Assembly (NCBI GenBank): GCA_964057225.1
Contig: OZ059894.1
Span: 10,674,131 to 10,738,130, forward strand
From: Auanema rhodensis
Lineage: Eukaryota; Nematoda; Chromadorea; Rhabditida; Rhabditidae
Length of the DNA: 64,000 nucleotides
Direction: 5' to 3'
Part shown: positions 22,659 to 34,261 of the stretch, one piece after another
How positions within the stretch are numbered: the stretch's first letter is position 1
Layout: each line of letters begins with the position of its first letter
Made by a program: the position numbers and the translations under genes
Notes under the pieces: model-generated
Databases searched by the model: none
Seen by the model: the letters and a program-made list of their open reading frames with translations, nothing else
Told to the model about the DNA's origin: nothing

Positions 22659-23235
22659 TTATTTTGGTTTTGAAAAAAATACATCTGTTCGGTTTTCGAG
22701 GACCTTTTGACAACGTTGTAAAAGATTTTCTTGTCTTTCTAAAGCTTCGTCAATGTCTTTTAATTCCTAAAAATAGCAATAAATAAAGCAGTTAAAGATA
22801 TAAAATTCACATCTTGGTATTTTTCTTCAGGATATTCCAATTCCCATTGTAAACAAATGCGGGTTAATTCGGTATTCATGTCGTGAGCAGCTCCCCTCCA
22901 CTAAAACATACAAAAAAATTAGGTGAAGTTACTTTCCCAGTCTAACCTCTTTAACCCATAGTTCTGCTACTTCTTTTACATGCTCCGCCGAACTGGCAGG
23001 TGGAGCTGGAGGTCTTGTGGTAACATTTTTCATCATTTGGCACCATGTGACCATCAACTCATCAAGAGATTTTCCTAATCGTGTCTTAGGCAACGATGTA
23101 GTTTCTTCAAGGATAGACCGTTTCGTATCTAAACACAGTAACTTGAAAACTAATATTTCTAAAAGCACTACTCATATCTCCAGTATTCATAGGTGAATCA
23201 TCTTCGCCAAGAACCAACTGCTTCAAATGAGACAT
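22659..23235 (-). CDS. Small helical protein, tentatively Mediator subunit 28
   Basis: Short exons give MSHLKQLVLGEDDSP, then LGKSLDELMVTWCQMMKN, a Pro/Ala loop, HVKEVAELWVKEW, FTRICLQWELEYPEEKYQ and a C-terminal helix DIDEALERQENLLQRCQ ending LENRTDVFFSKPK. The order (a DELE-like first helix with Cys, a central helix, an LQ...PE turn, then an EL...ALxRxxxLLQ helix of similar length) resembles MED28, a small subunit of the Mediator head. Similarity is weak and judged by eye, so other small coiled-coil proteins remain possible. The frame is open upstream of this Met back to an acceptor near 23263. It lies between ataxin-3 and CLASRP with gaps of 262 and 131 bases. Confidence 0.45.
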
Positions 23236-23496
23236 AGCTGATGTCGCTGAAGCAGGTTTATCTGAAGCGATATTTTAGCCCAAATCCGTACTTATTTGGA
23301 TCGTCTACCTTCCATACTCACAGCGAATACCACTAAATAACTACAAAACAAAGTACGCAATCCAAAAACAATTATTTATAAGATAAGATACAAAAGACAT
23401 AAACCTTCAAAATAAGAAAAACGCAATAAAAATATTTTATATTTACTTAATTGAAGTAAAAATATATATATTGTGCACAAGTACAACAAACCTATC

Positions 23497-24837
23497 TTAC
23501 ATGAATCTAGACAAATCTCTTTTATTCCGAGCATCTGTAGCGTCACTTAAGTTACTGGGTTGTCCAGATTCTGCCAAACTCATCATCAAAGCCATTTGCA
23601 ACTCCTCATCCTATGTATACAAATATTACAAGGTATATATAGCGAAATTGATTACCTCTCTGCTCAAACCAGTTTCATTCGAGCTGGAAGCTTGATCTGA
23701 GAATGCTGAATTTAAATTTTAAACAGATTTGGCAAGTTAATGACAACATTTCCATTATTTTTCAAAAAATTACGTTCATGAAAAATACAACCTTTTCATC
23801 CACAATAAAATGTAGGATTAACAGAAAGACACAATGTCTTTAGTCTAGTTTGACAAGAAATTACGTGATCACAAGAATAGAATATTTTAGAGCACACAAT
23901 TAAACTTCGAAAATACCGAATAATTGATAAAAGCTCACCTGTACTTCCTGAAAAATAAAACATATCAAAACATCCCCTTCAAATTATTTACCTAGCCGCT
24001 GTCCTGCGCCTGACATTGGTTTGAAATCTTTCTTGGGCTTTTCAATCTTGATAGCTTCCACGGGATTCTTTGCGATGATTTGATCAGCATGGCTTTCAGG
24101 TAAAATTCCATTTATTAAAAAAATTGAATAACCTAAAACATTTATCGTTACCGAATTTGACAATGTATCTTACCTTCTCTAGATAATTGGGCGATATAAA
24201 TAGATAAATATGTATCGGATAAAAGTTCAGGACCAGCCTATAGAGAAATTTAATAAACGTACGAAGGGTAACTATTACACCTTGACAGAGTTCAAAGAGA
24301 ACCATTGCCTGTTTCCAAATTTTCTGAGAGTAAACCAATGTTCATTCATATTACATATAAACGCAGTAGCTTTTCTAAAAATATAAATAGTTGTAAGTAG
24401 TTGCGTAGTGTTTCCGACGTTGGTTCGGCTTTAAATTCAGCTACAGTTGGATGATCAATATGAATCAAATCAAACCCGAAGGGTTCCAGAGCTTTAGCAA
24501 TTACCTAATACAGAGATTTAAAAATTCATGAATAAAATGAAATTGAACCTGGACGGAAAAAAACCCAGAGTCATCCATATTCTGACTTTTTGTTATTTTC
24601 TTCTCAAGAACTTCATTTTCTTCCCTGTAAATTAATGAATGTCATTATTGAATCAAACACAAACAGAACTGATCTAGTTGTCTTGCTATTTCAGAGAGAT
24701 CAACGGCTGTGTACATGGCTTCTTGCATTAACATATTCAACGCATGTTGTGCACACAGCATTCCTTCTTGCTGAATGAATGAAATCGAAAAGAACAACTT
24801 CATACTCACATACCTTCTCAAAGAAGATAGTATCCAT
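23497..24837 (-). CDS. atx-3: Ataxin-3 Josephin-domain deubiquitinase
   Basis: Ataxin-3 edits K48 and K63 ubiquitin chains and works with p97/VCP. The first exon is MDTIFFEK, and the next gives QEGMLCAQHALNMLMQEAMY, holding the oxyanion Gln and catalytic Cys. Later exons give MDDSGFFSVQVIAKALEPFG, then AFICNMNEHWFTLRKFGN with the catalytic His and RQWFSLNSV with Asn. The end of the Josephin fold is ILPESHADQIIAK near 24060. FKPMSGAGQRLG follows, then one clear ubiquitin-interacting motif, REDEELQMALMMSLAESG, near 23560. There is no long polyglutamine run. The protein ends KRDLSRFM. All catalytic residues are in place. It starts 149 bases after the upstream gene's stop. Confidence 0.92.
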
Positions 24838-24985
24838 ATTAATAAATAAACAAAATCTGGGAAAATTTAAATATTTCGATGAAAAATGAAAAAAGAAAGA
24901 CGCAATGGATAAAAAACCATTTAAAAAAGAATAATATATTAAAAAGTAACAAAGCAGTTGGTATTTTTCTATAAAAGTAACAATG

Positions 24986-25741
24986 CTATCTCGATCTTTT
25001 GGCTGGCTGTTCTTGATCGTCACTATCTCTTTGTCTGCCTTTTTTGCCTGCATGATAAAAAATGTTTCATAATATGAAAAAATTTTATCACTTTTAAGTA
25101 ATCCGTTCCATTTCTCTTCCAATATCCTGTAACGTTCTAGAAGTTGTTTATCATAATAATTCTTTATTCCTAGAGTATTTTGAATACCGTGTAAGCAAAA
25201 TACTTGTTGTATTGAAGACTATAAACATTTGGACATATAACGAAAATATGCTGAGAACACTATACACTAAATGCAGATTGATAGTCATCTCTCCGCCGCT
25301 GTTTTGCATATCTATATTGAAGTGATATTTCTTCAAACTTTCGAGTTATTGCACTTAATAATAAGTTTTCTGCGTCAGAGGTAATATCTGACAAAATACA
25401 TTGAAAAATTTAAGAACATCTCAGTACCTTCAAATCCATCGAATTTCACGAGCGTTTTCAGACTATTTCTTAAAATTAACTCGACATAGGGAAGCGGACG
25501 TGCTCTGAGAGGCCGATTTTCTATCTGTACCCTAGGTAATGTAATCTATAAAAATGAGATAGATAAAACTTACTTTGACTTACAATCTAGAATTTTTTGA
25601 ACTTTTTCATAATTGATTTTTCTGGTTTTCTTATAAGCTCTTTCCTCATCGAGCAACAATACGTATTTCTCGGTTAATGTTTTCCCCTACAAATTCATTA
25701 CGATGCTAATTATACAGTCTATTACTAACCAAATCCGCCAT
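24986..25741 (-). CDS. Unrecognised ~180-residue nuclear-type protein
   Basis: Spliced by consistent phases, the protein starts MADLGKTLTEKYVLLLDEER. It continues through a basic KKTRKINYEKVQKIL and then LPYVELILRNSLKTLVKF, DGFEDITSDAENLLLSA and ITRKFEEISLQYRYAKQRR. It ends with LLERYRILEEKWNGLLK and a basic tail QPAKRSR. The helix-turn-helix-helix pattern with GF..IT....L resembles histone-fold subunits of TFIID/SAGA-type complexes, and the tail looks like a nuclear signal; both are inference. Exons are separated by introns of about 45-50 bases. CTTTACAG lies shortly before the start, consistent with trans-splicing. It lies between E2F (228-base gap) and ataxin-3 (149-base gap). Confidence 0.65.
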
Positions 25742-25968
25742 TGATAGTGCAACTTTAAACTGTAAAGAAGAAAATAATAGTATTGTTAAAGCAGCCAAGA
25801 TATGAAGTATTAAACTTCTGCTTTACTAAAGTGTATTTTATTATGATTTATTAATATGCTGCTAGGCACAGAAATTATTTTGCACGACTAGAAAATTCGA
25901 AGCTTTACAAATATATTAAAAGTATACATGACAGTTAAAAAAAAGACACTGTTTACACCATATATATA

Positions 25969-27310
25969 TTAAAAATCAAACTCTTCGTCTTGAAACAAAT
26001 CAATGACACTATCACAGTAACATCCATAACTGTAAACATAATCGCGGTCAGACGGAGGAGGACTAAGTCTCGCCATCTCGACTGTGCCATCTGAAATTGT
26101 ATCCACATAAGCAAACATGAAAAGAGAACAAACCTTTCTGTCCATTAACAGGAACAGGCTCAGTTTCTAACCGTTTTTTGCGGAAATTTCCCAAACCCAT
26201 TAAAATATCTTCGTCTTCATCTTCAAGAATGGGCCCAGGATCATCAGCTACCGAGTTATATCCATGAGTCTATTATAGTATGTCAATAAGCTCATTATGA
26301 AGAAACAAATATCACCTTGAACCCTTGAACATCTTGCTTCTCTTCATCTCTGCTTACAATTACAGCATTTATAGGCCCACAAGGGCTTTTAATTTTTAGT
26401 TGATAGTGAGTGTCGTAGTCATAGCCAAACTGCAAGTTCAGATTTATCTTCAGTCGAACATTACTTCAATACTTTCGGAGGTGCTATTTCAACACTTGTT
26501 CCAGGTGGAGCATGAATTGCAAAGGTTATTGAGTTAGGAAAAACATTTTGAACTTCATCTTGGGTAACATACGCAAACTTTTGATTAGAAGAGAACTCTA
26601 ATACATTTTTCAAACTCTGAAATAGCATGAGTGGAACAAATAGTTAATATATCAATTACCTGTTTCATAAACTTCAAACTTGTAGTTAACTTTTCTTCTT
26701 CATCAACTAGATTGGCAATTTGACCTTTCAAGATTTGCATCCTATCTTGATCTCTTTGAGCTATAGGTCTTTTTCCGTTAGGAGGAAGAAGTTCACCTCC
26801 TCTGAAATTCGTCAATTACTACGATTTATCTCCAACAATGTTCATACTTCCATTGAATTATATTTTTAGAGCGCTTCTCTATCAATCCTATTCCTTCCAG
26901 AACATTTGTGATGTCATATATCCTACGTTTTTGGCGTACATTAAGCTGCTCAGCGGCCTAGATATAATATCAATGTCTGATATGGAAAAACATTACAAAC
27001 ACTATTCAAATCGCAAATGCCGCCAGCAGCAGTTTGAAGCAAACGAATAAATCTCTTAGTGAGCAACCCGAGAGACTTATCAGCTCTAGTACCCATTTGA
27101 GGAGTTTCGATATCATCGTCGTCAAAATCTTCAAATACCTCTACTGAAACTGTATAAATGCATGAATTTGTATTGTATCCGTTCAAACAAACCATCCATG
27201 TCACCATCATCTGCGACATCTAGCTCACCATTCATGCTTTGATTGTGGGAACTTGTAGAAGGTCGATCCATTCTTACAGCAGGTAGAGAAGTGGATCCTT
27301 CTTCGTTCAT
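25969..27310 (-). CDS. efl-1: E2F family transcription factor (E2F4/5-like)
   Basis: E2F factors pair with DP and pocket proteins to control cell-cycle genes. The start is [20 protein letters not shown]. The winged-helix DNA-binding domain reads [20 protein letters not shown], then [36 protein letters not shown], including the invariant RRIYD. The coiled-coil dimerisation/marked-box region follows ([35 protein letters not shown] near 26510; [14 protein letters not shown]). The C-terminus has an acidic, aromatic stretch, [20 protein letters not shown], like the pocket-protein-binding site. TTCTCATTTAG lies four bases upstream of the ATG. It is the first gene of the closely spaced minus-strand set and divergent from HYLS-1. 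Confidence 0.93.
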
Positions 27311-27560
27311 AGCACTAAATGAGAAAAAAAAGTTGTTGGAATTGAACAGATAACAACGTATGAACACTGTGTGACGACCGGATATCCTTATTTGAATAGA
27401 GAGTTCGGTAATTATAATTCATTACTCCTGTTTAACCTTTGATAGAAGCTTAATCAAATTAAGAAAAATAAATAAATTTGCATAAAAATATTTAAAATAT
27501 ATAATTCCCACCAAAACAATACGGCGCCAATTCAAAAAAAAAGTTGTAGGGCTGCTTTGA
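27311..27560. promoter_or_regulatory. 250-base divergent intergenic region, E2F and HYLS-1
   Basis: Only 250 AT-rich bases lie between the two start codons, so a shared or back-to-back promoter is likely. If the five minus-strand genes form an operon, this would be its promoter. No TATA box stands out. Confidence 0.45.
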
Positions 27561-28834
27561 ATGGACGCTACAATCAATATTGGTCTTAACGCGAAGGTCA
27601 ACACTTTAATTTTGTTGGGTCCACATGTTAAAGAATTTGCTCTAACAATGAGCAACAACATAGAGGATGAAATTAGAGAAGCAGCTGAGGATGTTTGCTA
27701 TCCTGATTGGGATAGGGATGATAGTATAATTGAGCTGCGCGAAGGTATTACTCTTGATTTCACGAACAATATTTATTCATTTTTGTCAGGGCTAAAATCT
27801 TTACAATACCATAGTGCTGCTGAATCTCTATCTGATTCCGTATTTAGTGGTGTTAGTTGCTTTGAGCTTCCTAAAGTAGCACGAAATGTGAAGTTCGCTT
27901 ATAGTGATTCTCCAATCAGAAAAAAGTTGAAAGGCATGATAAGGAACTAAGAAATATTTTATTATTTTTGTTCAGATAACAAATTTGATGATCTCAGCGA
28001 CGACAACGATGATGATGAAGTTGTTAGTGGATTTTTGTGTTTTATTTTTCAATAATTATTATTTATAGTTATCAAAATTTCCTAAGGAAGAAAAATTAGT
28101 AAATGAAGCATATAATCTGATTTATCAAGTGTATGAAGATTGCAATGACATAGATCAAAAGGTTTGATGATTTTTGAAAAGTGAAGTATAAATTTTGATT
28201 TTTATAGTTACAACAAGTTTCTCATTATTTCAAGGATGATTCTGATATTTCATTCGAAAAAGAAAATAACATTTTCGTACCTGATGGTATTTCAATTAGT
28301 TTATAACTTTTTGAGTTTCATTTTAGAAGTGTCTGTACAACCAAACCAGAGAATCAATCTTGAAAAGAGTCGTCATCCATTTAAGGAAATTGTTCCATCT
28401 GCGGATCCATGTAAGTGTACATTGCTATATCTAACTTGCTATTTGTGATAGGCTTGCGAAAAGTTTTGTGCCCTGAGCCTGGAAGACCTATTCTACGTCA
28501 TGATCCTGTTAAAAAAATGCAAATTTACAAGTAATTTTATCTATCTTGTTTTTCTGTAAAAATTAGTTATAACAGGGAAGAATGGAAAAGATTGCCGACT
28601 CCAGAGGAACAGAAAAGATTAGAACTTAGATGGAAAGTGCGCGAGCATATGTTAAGGAGGGATTTCCCAAAGTGAGTATTTAGTTATTTTTCAAGTTATA
28701 ATTTTACAATAACTGTTTTATGTGTTTTTATATCTTCCCAAAACATTCAATTAGCTATCTACTTTAGAAAATTTCCAAGTGGTGGACATGCTCATCATCC
28801 TAAAGATTGGTCCCCAAAACCTTATATGAATTAA
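27561..28834 (+). CDS. hyls-1: HYLS-1 centriolar protein
   Basis: HYLS-1 is loaded on centrioles by SAS-4 and is needed for basal bodies and cilia. The first exon is acidic (NNIEDEIREAAEDVCYPDWD), followed by EEKLVNEAYNLIYQVYEDC. The C-terminal part has HPFKEIVPSADP, then the diagnostic HYLS-1 box: RHDPVKKMQIYKREEWKRLP, then EQKRLELRWKVREHMLRRDF near 28500-28670. It ends DWSPKPYMN. The box (W..L..P.E......LRW.VREHM) is the basis of the call; the rest is poorly conserved in this family. Introns are about 45 bases. A later alternative Met is possible because the first 30 residues are unremarkable. Confidence 0.75.
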
Positions 28835-29036
28835 GTTTGTATTGTTTACTATCATCTCTAGTTTTTGAAACTAAATCATAAAATGCTCATAAATTGAATG
28901 ATGCTCACACTCATTATGATTGTTCATATTTGTACATAAATGATTGTATTTAATCCAAGCTGTATAAATTCAAGTTTGAATACTATATATTATCTCTTAT
29001 CAACATTTTTGAATCACATGTATAATTTTTCAGTCC

Positions 29037-29819
29037 ATGAAAGCTCTAATTTTACGACAACAAGAAAAATTAATAAGAGCCATTGGCCAACACAATATTC
29101 CTGGGCTTCAATGGTTGCTCGAAGGATTTAACTAGTACTTTTTTTGTGATTTTTGTTATTGAGATCTCTCGTTAATCTAGTTATGATATTCAACGAGTTA
29201 AAGAAGTCGGACCCGAGCGTGCAGCCGCAGAATGGATTGTACGTTGCGGTGGAAGTGTGAAGTGAAAATTACTTTTTGTTTTTGTATAAACGTGTGTGTA
29301 ACCAGATTTGACAAAATCGATGACCATTTTTCTGACTATAATACCCTCATCAAGAGAACTGCTGAATTGGACCCGCGCCTGCCTCGCGATGATGTCAAGT
29401 TAACCTGCATAGACGCTATAGATGCCAGTGTTACTGGTTTCGGATGCCGACACTTCAGTAAGTTTTGTTTTTCACCCTTGTTATATTGCTTTTTTTTTAG
29501 AAAATTTGAACAAACTTGAAGAAGTGAGATTTATTCGTTGTAAGAATTTGCATGATTTTGGTTTGGAAACTATGGGGCAATGTGTTGGTACTCATTTACG
29601 CCACTTAGAAATTCGTTCTTGCCGACGGATTTCTGAGTTTGGATTGGATCATCTAAAACTCTTTAAGTAAATCTAGCTGATAGAAACAGAGAAAAATTTG
29701 TTTTCAGAAATCTTAAAGCATTGCATCTTTCTGATTTACCTGGAGTTTACAAAATGGATAGAAGTCTTGAACAACTTCGAACTCACCTACCTAAAACTGA
29801 TATCGAATATTCGAAATAG
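29037..29819 (+). CDS. DMAC2L: DMAC2L/ATP5S (mitochondrial ATP synthase coupling factor B)
   Basis: Factor B is a small leucine-rich-repeat protein of the mitochondrial inner membrane. The start MKALILRQQEKLIRAIGQHN lies just after TTTTTCAG and could be a targeting sequence. The second exon reads YYDIQRVKEVGPERAAAEWI, then VRCGGSV, matching the vertebrate YDRIRDVGPDRAASEWLLRC block. Later exons give CIDAIDASVTGFGCRHF, VRFIRCKNLHDFGLETMG, LEIRSCRRISEFGLDHL and NLKALHLSDLPGVYK, the family's LRR order. It ends DIEYSK. Intron 1 (GTACTT to ATCTAG, 49 bases) is inferred because it restores the family alignment. Confidence 0.87.
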
Positions 29820-31466
29820 GCTATAACAATGTTGTACTGCCCAATTTTTGTTTTTGGACTCTAAGGATTTCGGACAGCTAGTTAGCCATGTCCGTAGAAG
29901 TATCGATATATGGGGTAAGGAGATTATTGAAGAGATAAACTTGGTATTAGATCTAATCGGGTTTGCACTATTCTTACGATTCTTCTGTACTTATTCGCAA
30001 TAAAAAATTTTTTTTGACTCTATGTTTATTTTACAAAGTAATTAAACTATGACTGGAAACCAGAACTACAATAATTGAATATTTTCTATTCATGAATCAT
30101 ATTATCTTTAATCTGAGACTAAAGACATAATTGGGAAAGGTCTACTATAAAAGAATGGAACTTAGTTTTTTATGTTAAAGTAATTCATATATAACGAAAA
30201 GAAAGAAGTTAATATTATAAAAAATTAAGCCGACTTTGTTTTCAAATAAAAATATTAGAAAAATCAAAATGTTTTCATCTTTCCGTTTGCCTTTTCTTAA
30301 GTACTTTGTCTGTTTTTTCTTTAATTAGGTCAATTATATTCTACTACTTTTACATATTGATGTGTATAATTACGTGTATATGAAACATATAGGATATGGT
30401 TTAATTAAATTTTTTCGTGATCTACACTTCAAAGTCATGAACTACTGTATAACCAGTCCCTTTATTGTCATTGTTTTTCCATTTAGGATATACAAAATAT
30501 CAATCCAAGAAAAAGAGGAGATGAGGTTCTATAGAATCAGAAGTAAGACAACTGAGTTGTCTCAGAGCGATAACGAGCGACGTCCTTGAACCTGATTCGA
30601 CTCTAGTCAATCTACACCCTAACCACCCAACACGACCCCATGGGGCCCTACCGCCATGTTCTAACCTGTAGCATTATCATCGCTTTACAAAGCTTCTAAA
30701 TCCCGCTTTCTCGTTTGGATTGAAACAGCTGTATCTGGCGCACATTTTCTGGGTTCGTTTGCGGTTTTCTTTCTACTTCAAGTTTTGCGCCCGATTCATT
30801 TTTTTCTTCTGATTATATACTTATCCGTGTAACGGTACAGATAAACGAATAATGCAATTCTCTGCCAACAGGAACGTCTTCATTCCTTGTTTTATCTCTT
30901 TATCACTTTTCATCCTTTTCTTAGTTTTTTTTAAAAATACTTTAACATAGTTTATATGGTTTTTGAAAGTTCTACCTATTACTACCTCTTTTATAAGATC
31001 ACTGTCTCTGACTAAAGAGTCAGCATGGTTTGTTCGAATGGAGACCTGCAAGTCTTAGTCCACTAACGGGCGGACACATTCCTTCGAGGTCATCAGCAAC
31101 TTGCCAATGGGACCGCCCCGAGACCGGCTACAGAATTTTCATATATTTTACAATTTACCTCTCTTTCAACAATACACGCTTTGTTCATTACTTTTTCTCC
31201 GATAATCATTCATTTTCATGTTTCATCAGCTTACTGCATAACCAACATTACGTTCGTGTTCCTGTTTCATGTTGGCCCATCAATAAGAAGTTAACTTTAC
31301 TAACATTCTCAAGTGTTATTGGAATGTTATATCGTCCGTTCTTACCGAATATCTTGAATTTTTATTTTCTCTTTCGTGCTGTTTCTTCACCTCCTACCTC
31401 TATTCTCATCCCTTTCTCTTTCCTTACTAGGCATTTCCAAAGGTTTGCCCAATCTGAAAAAGGTAA
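29820..31466. other. Mostly non-coding region with a few open segments
   Basis: 29820-30470 is AT-rich with nothing recognisable. From 30490 to 31140 the sequence is less AT-rich. One plus-strand frame near 30540-30653 reads SDVLEPDSTLVNLHPNHPTR and stops after PPCSNL; another near 31040-31130 reads SLSPLTGGHIPSRSS. Neither has both splice signals, so I do not call a gene. Confidence 0.3.
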
Positions 31467-33905
31467 CTACAGCCGACTGTGATCGTTCTTTTCCACGTCG
31501 TGCCCCACTTTCTGCGTGAAGATTGCTATCACGTCGTGTTTCGGGGTCCCTGGCTGTCTCAGTCCTGCTCCTCCTCTCTTCCTCCTCCTTCTTTTTCTTC
31601 TTCTTTTTTCGTCATCATCGTCTTCTTCTTCATCATCTTCTTCATCACCACCTTCACATCTTCTTGCTGTTCTTCTCGAACTAATGCTTCTTTGACGTAG
31701 TCGTCTTCTCCTATTCGTTTCTCATCAATTTCCTCCTGTGCTTCTGCAACTGTTTATGCTTCTTCTGTTTTATTTTATTTCTGTTTTTCTTTACTTTTCT
31801 TTCCTTTTCACTGTTCCACACCTTTAATAACATTACCAAAGTCATCATCATCATCACTCAACTAAAGTTATAAAATCTTTCAAGTTGGTACACGAACTCA
31901 TCACCTGCTTTGCTATCCGTATTTGATATTTGAACTTCAGTAGACTCTTCTTCGATAATTATAGAATTTTCGTGAAAGGTTTAGTCTGGGTTCATCATGG
32001 AATGTGGGGACATACATGTGTTCAAAGGTAAGGAAAAAGAATTACATTGCAACCGATTCGAGTACCAGACTACTCACAGAAGTTAAAAGTATCATCAATG
32101 TTTAGCTTTTTTCTTATTCTTGTCAACGTTTCAGAATTATCTACAAAAACGTTTTCTTTTCACTATTCCTCCCTTGATCTTGCAATTTTTATAATTTTTA
32201 ACATAAAAGAAGTTTAATCTTTTTTTTTACCTCGTCTTCGTCGATTGTCTTCTTTTATCCTTTTCCTATCAGCATTCTAAGTGAATTGGTTAAAGAAAAG
32301 ATCATATACGTTAAAACGAAAAAGGAAGACAAGAAATTGAAATGATAAACGAAGAAGAGTTTTTCCCCCTTTCTCGCTCTCCCTTTCTCCCTTGCACTCT
32401 CTCCTTTTCCTCTCACTCCTTTTCTATCTTTTTCTCTCCATTAATAACTGTATCATTCTTTCTCTCCTTTCTTCTCTCTCTCTCTCTCTTCTTTCTTCTC
32501 TCTCTCTCTCCTTTCTTTTCTCTCTCTATTTCTCGCTCTTTCCTTATTTCTCTTTGTCTCATTTACTCACTCACTCACTAATCATTAACTGATTTGTAGA
32601 CTTGTCTAATATGCTTCATAGTGCGGGTAGTATCGGTGATGTGTTGTGGTAATAACTTCTCACGAACGGAAATACAATTCAACCCAAAAAGGCTGAAAGA
32701 ACCTTGATTCCCAACAACACTTAACCATCATTGTATCTTCTTCTTTTTCTTTTCTTAGCATCATCCTCTTCGGTAGCACACAAACGATACTTTTCACCAT
32801 CATCTTCGACGTCATCAGAAAGTGTAAAAGGTTAACGGGCCAACACGCAATTACTCATCCTTTTCAACCGTATGATCTTCAGCGTTGTCAAGGATTCTGA
32901 CGCCGTCAGCCAGTCTTTTGACCTCCGCCAATTCGTGCAAGGAATAGGCGGGGACTGTCTGTTCTTCTTAGTTATTCCCCTAGGGCCTTCCATCCAGGCT
33001 TCTATTGTGTCAACGAACATATCTCTACCATTCTCGTCTTCTCTATATATGTCCCTCGTCTCTTCCAGAAGTACAGTTTCCGGAAGGCAAGAGACGTATA
33101 ACATGTATCTAGTCTACAGAATTTCGGCTTCAAAGCTCGTTTCATATTAAATTTAATATAAATTGCTTAACCAGCTTCTTTGCCAATATTCGATTTTTCT
33201 CTAGTTGATCTTTTCCAAAAACTGCTCTCATTACTGTACTTCGCACTGACCAATCTGCACTCTTTAGAACTTATCTTGAACTTATTTTCATTAAGTTCGT
33301 AGCAACATTGTCAGTTTTTGCAAAAAAAAAAAACAAATCAAAGAAATCAGGAAAATTTTAAATTTTCTTTTAGTTTGTGAATAACCTCCTACAAAGGTTT
33401 AAAGTTTAAGTTAAAAACTTATTTTCTTTTAAAAGGTTAAAAAAACACGAAGGTTCTACTATATATGGTCCAAAGAAGTTGAATGGGTGGAACTTATATA
33501 CAACAATTTGTTCCTTATTATAATGAAGTTTCCGCTAATATTACGAAGACAAAAAGAGAATAAGATGTAACTATCCTACTTCCTTTGGCGTTTTTTTTTC
33601 TTTCAAAAGCTTGTTTTGTTGTTTTGTTCTCATATTTGCTAAAACATACAGATGATATGTCCATAAAGAATGGAATCGAGCAACCTGGACGACCATCATG
33701 ACTGTGGGTTAAATTAAGAAGCTGAAACACATAAATACACATATAATACAATAAACAACACAATACGAGAAGATGATACGACGAGTTTCTGGGGCGGTTC
33801 TGACGTCTTCGGCCAATGCGTGTTGCGATAGTTCACGTCCGGCATCAGATTCTTCGTTCCTGTTGCAGTCGAAGTCGTCTACTACATCAAGTCGCCGTTT
33901 CAGTC
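31467..33905 (-). CDS. Putative multi-exon gene for a highly charged nuclear protein, unrecognised
   Basis: Several small minus-strand exons join in phase. The best pair is 32276-32231 (NADRKRIKEDNRRRR, between CACTTAG and GTAAAA) and 32140-32078 (DNSETLTRIRKKLNIDDTFN, between TTTTTGTAG and GTGAGT). Their phases fit exactly. Upstream candidates are LDVVDDFDCNRNEESDAGRE (about 33890-33780), LYVSCLPETVLLEE joined to LHELAEVKRLADGVRILDNA (33105-32850), a KKRKRRR basic patch with EEDDA before it (32720), and TDTTRTMKHIRQVYKS (32610). Downstream are LSDDDDDFGNVIK joined to VAEAQEEIDEKRIGEDD (31860-31690), followed by an Arg/Lys run and HSRL-stop at 31467. Alternating acidic and basic blocks suggest a chromatin or RNA-associated protein. 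Some joints are unresolved, and the start is unknown. Confidence 0.45.
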
Positions 33906-34261
33906 AATAGGTTCACAGTTTTCTAATCTGAAGCTTTTAGCTGCTAACATTCGTCTTCTCTTCAACATATGTTTCATCTTTTAAATTTTTTTCAAAATTG
34001 AAAATGCCTAAATTAGTTTTTGTTTCTTCTGTTTATGTGCTATTTCTTAATTTTATTTAATTTTTTTCTGTTACTCTTTGATGAAAAAGCTTTTTTTTCA
34101 TAATTTCTTATTGTATTACCTGTTCTGACAGCAAGTATCGATAAACATCATTGACCATCAACTGTTTATCATTCTTCATGCTTTCAACTTTTTTCTCTTT
34201 CTATCTCTTTCTGTCAATTCGTATAATATTTTTTCCCGATTGTTCTGATAATTACTTTTAG
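33906..34261. other. Upstream region of the MPI gene
   Basis: T-rich DNA ending in TAATTACTTTTAG directly before the MPI start codon. This fits a promoter or outron with a spliced-leader acceptor. No exon is seen. Confidence 0.4.

Noticed and set aside
31479..31700. Plus-strand Ser/Phe-rich frames over the pyrimidine-rich stretch
   Set aside because: The minus strand offers acidic/basic frames that fit adjoining exons better.
33774..33908. Plus-strand frame MIRRVSGAVLTSSANACCDS to stop
   Set aside because: The opposite strand of the same bases reads as an acidic segment that fits the neighbouring minus-strand exons, and the plus frame has no donor or partner exon.
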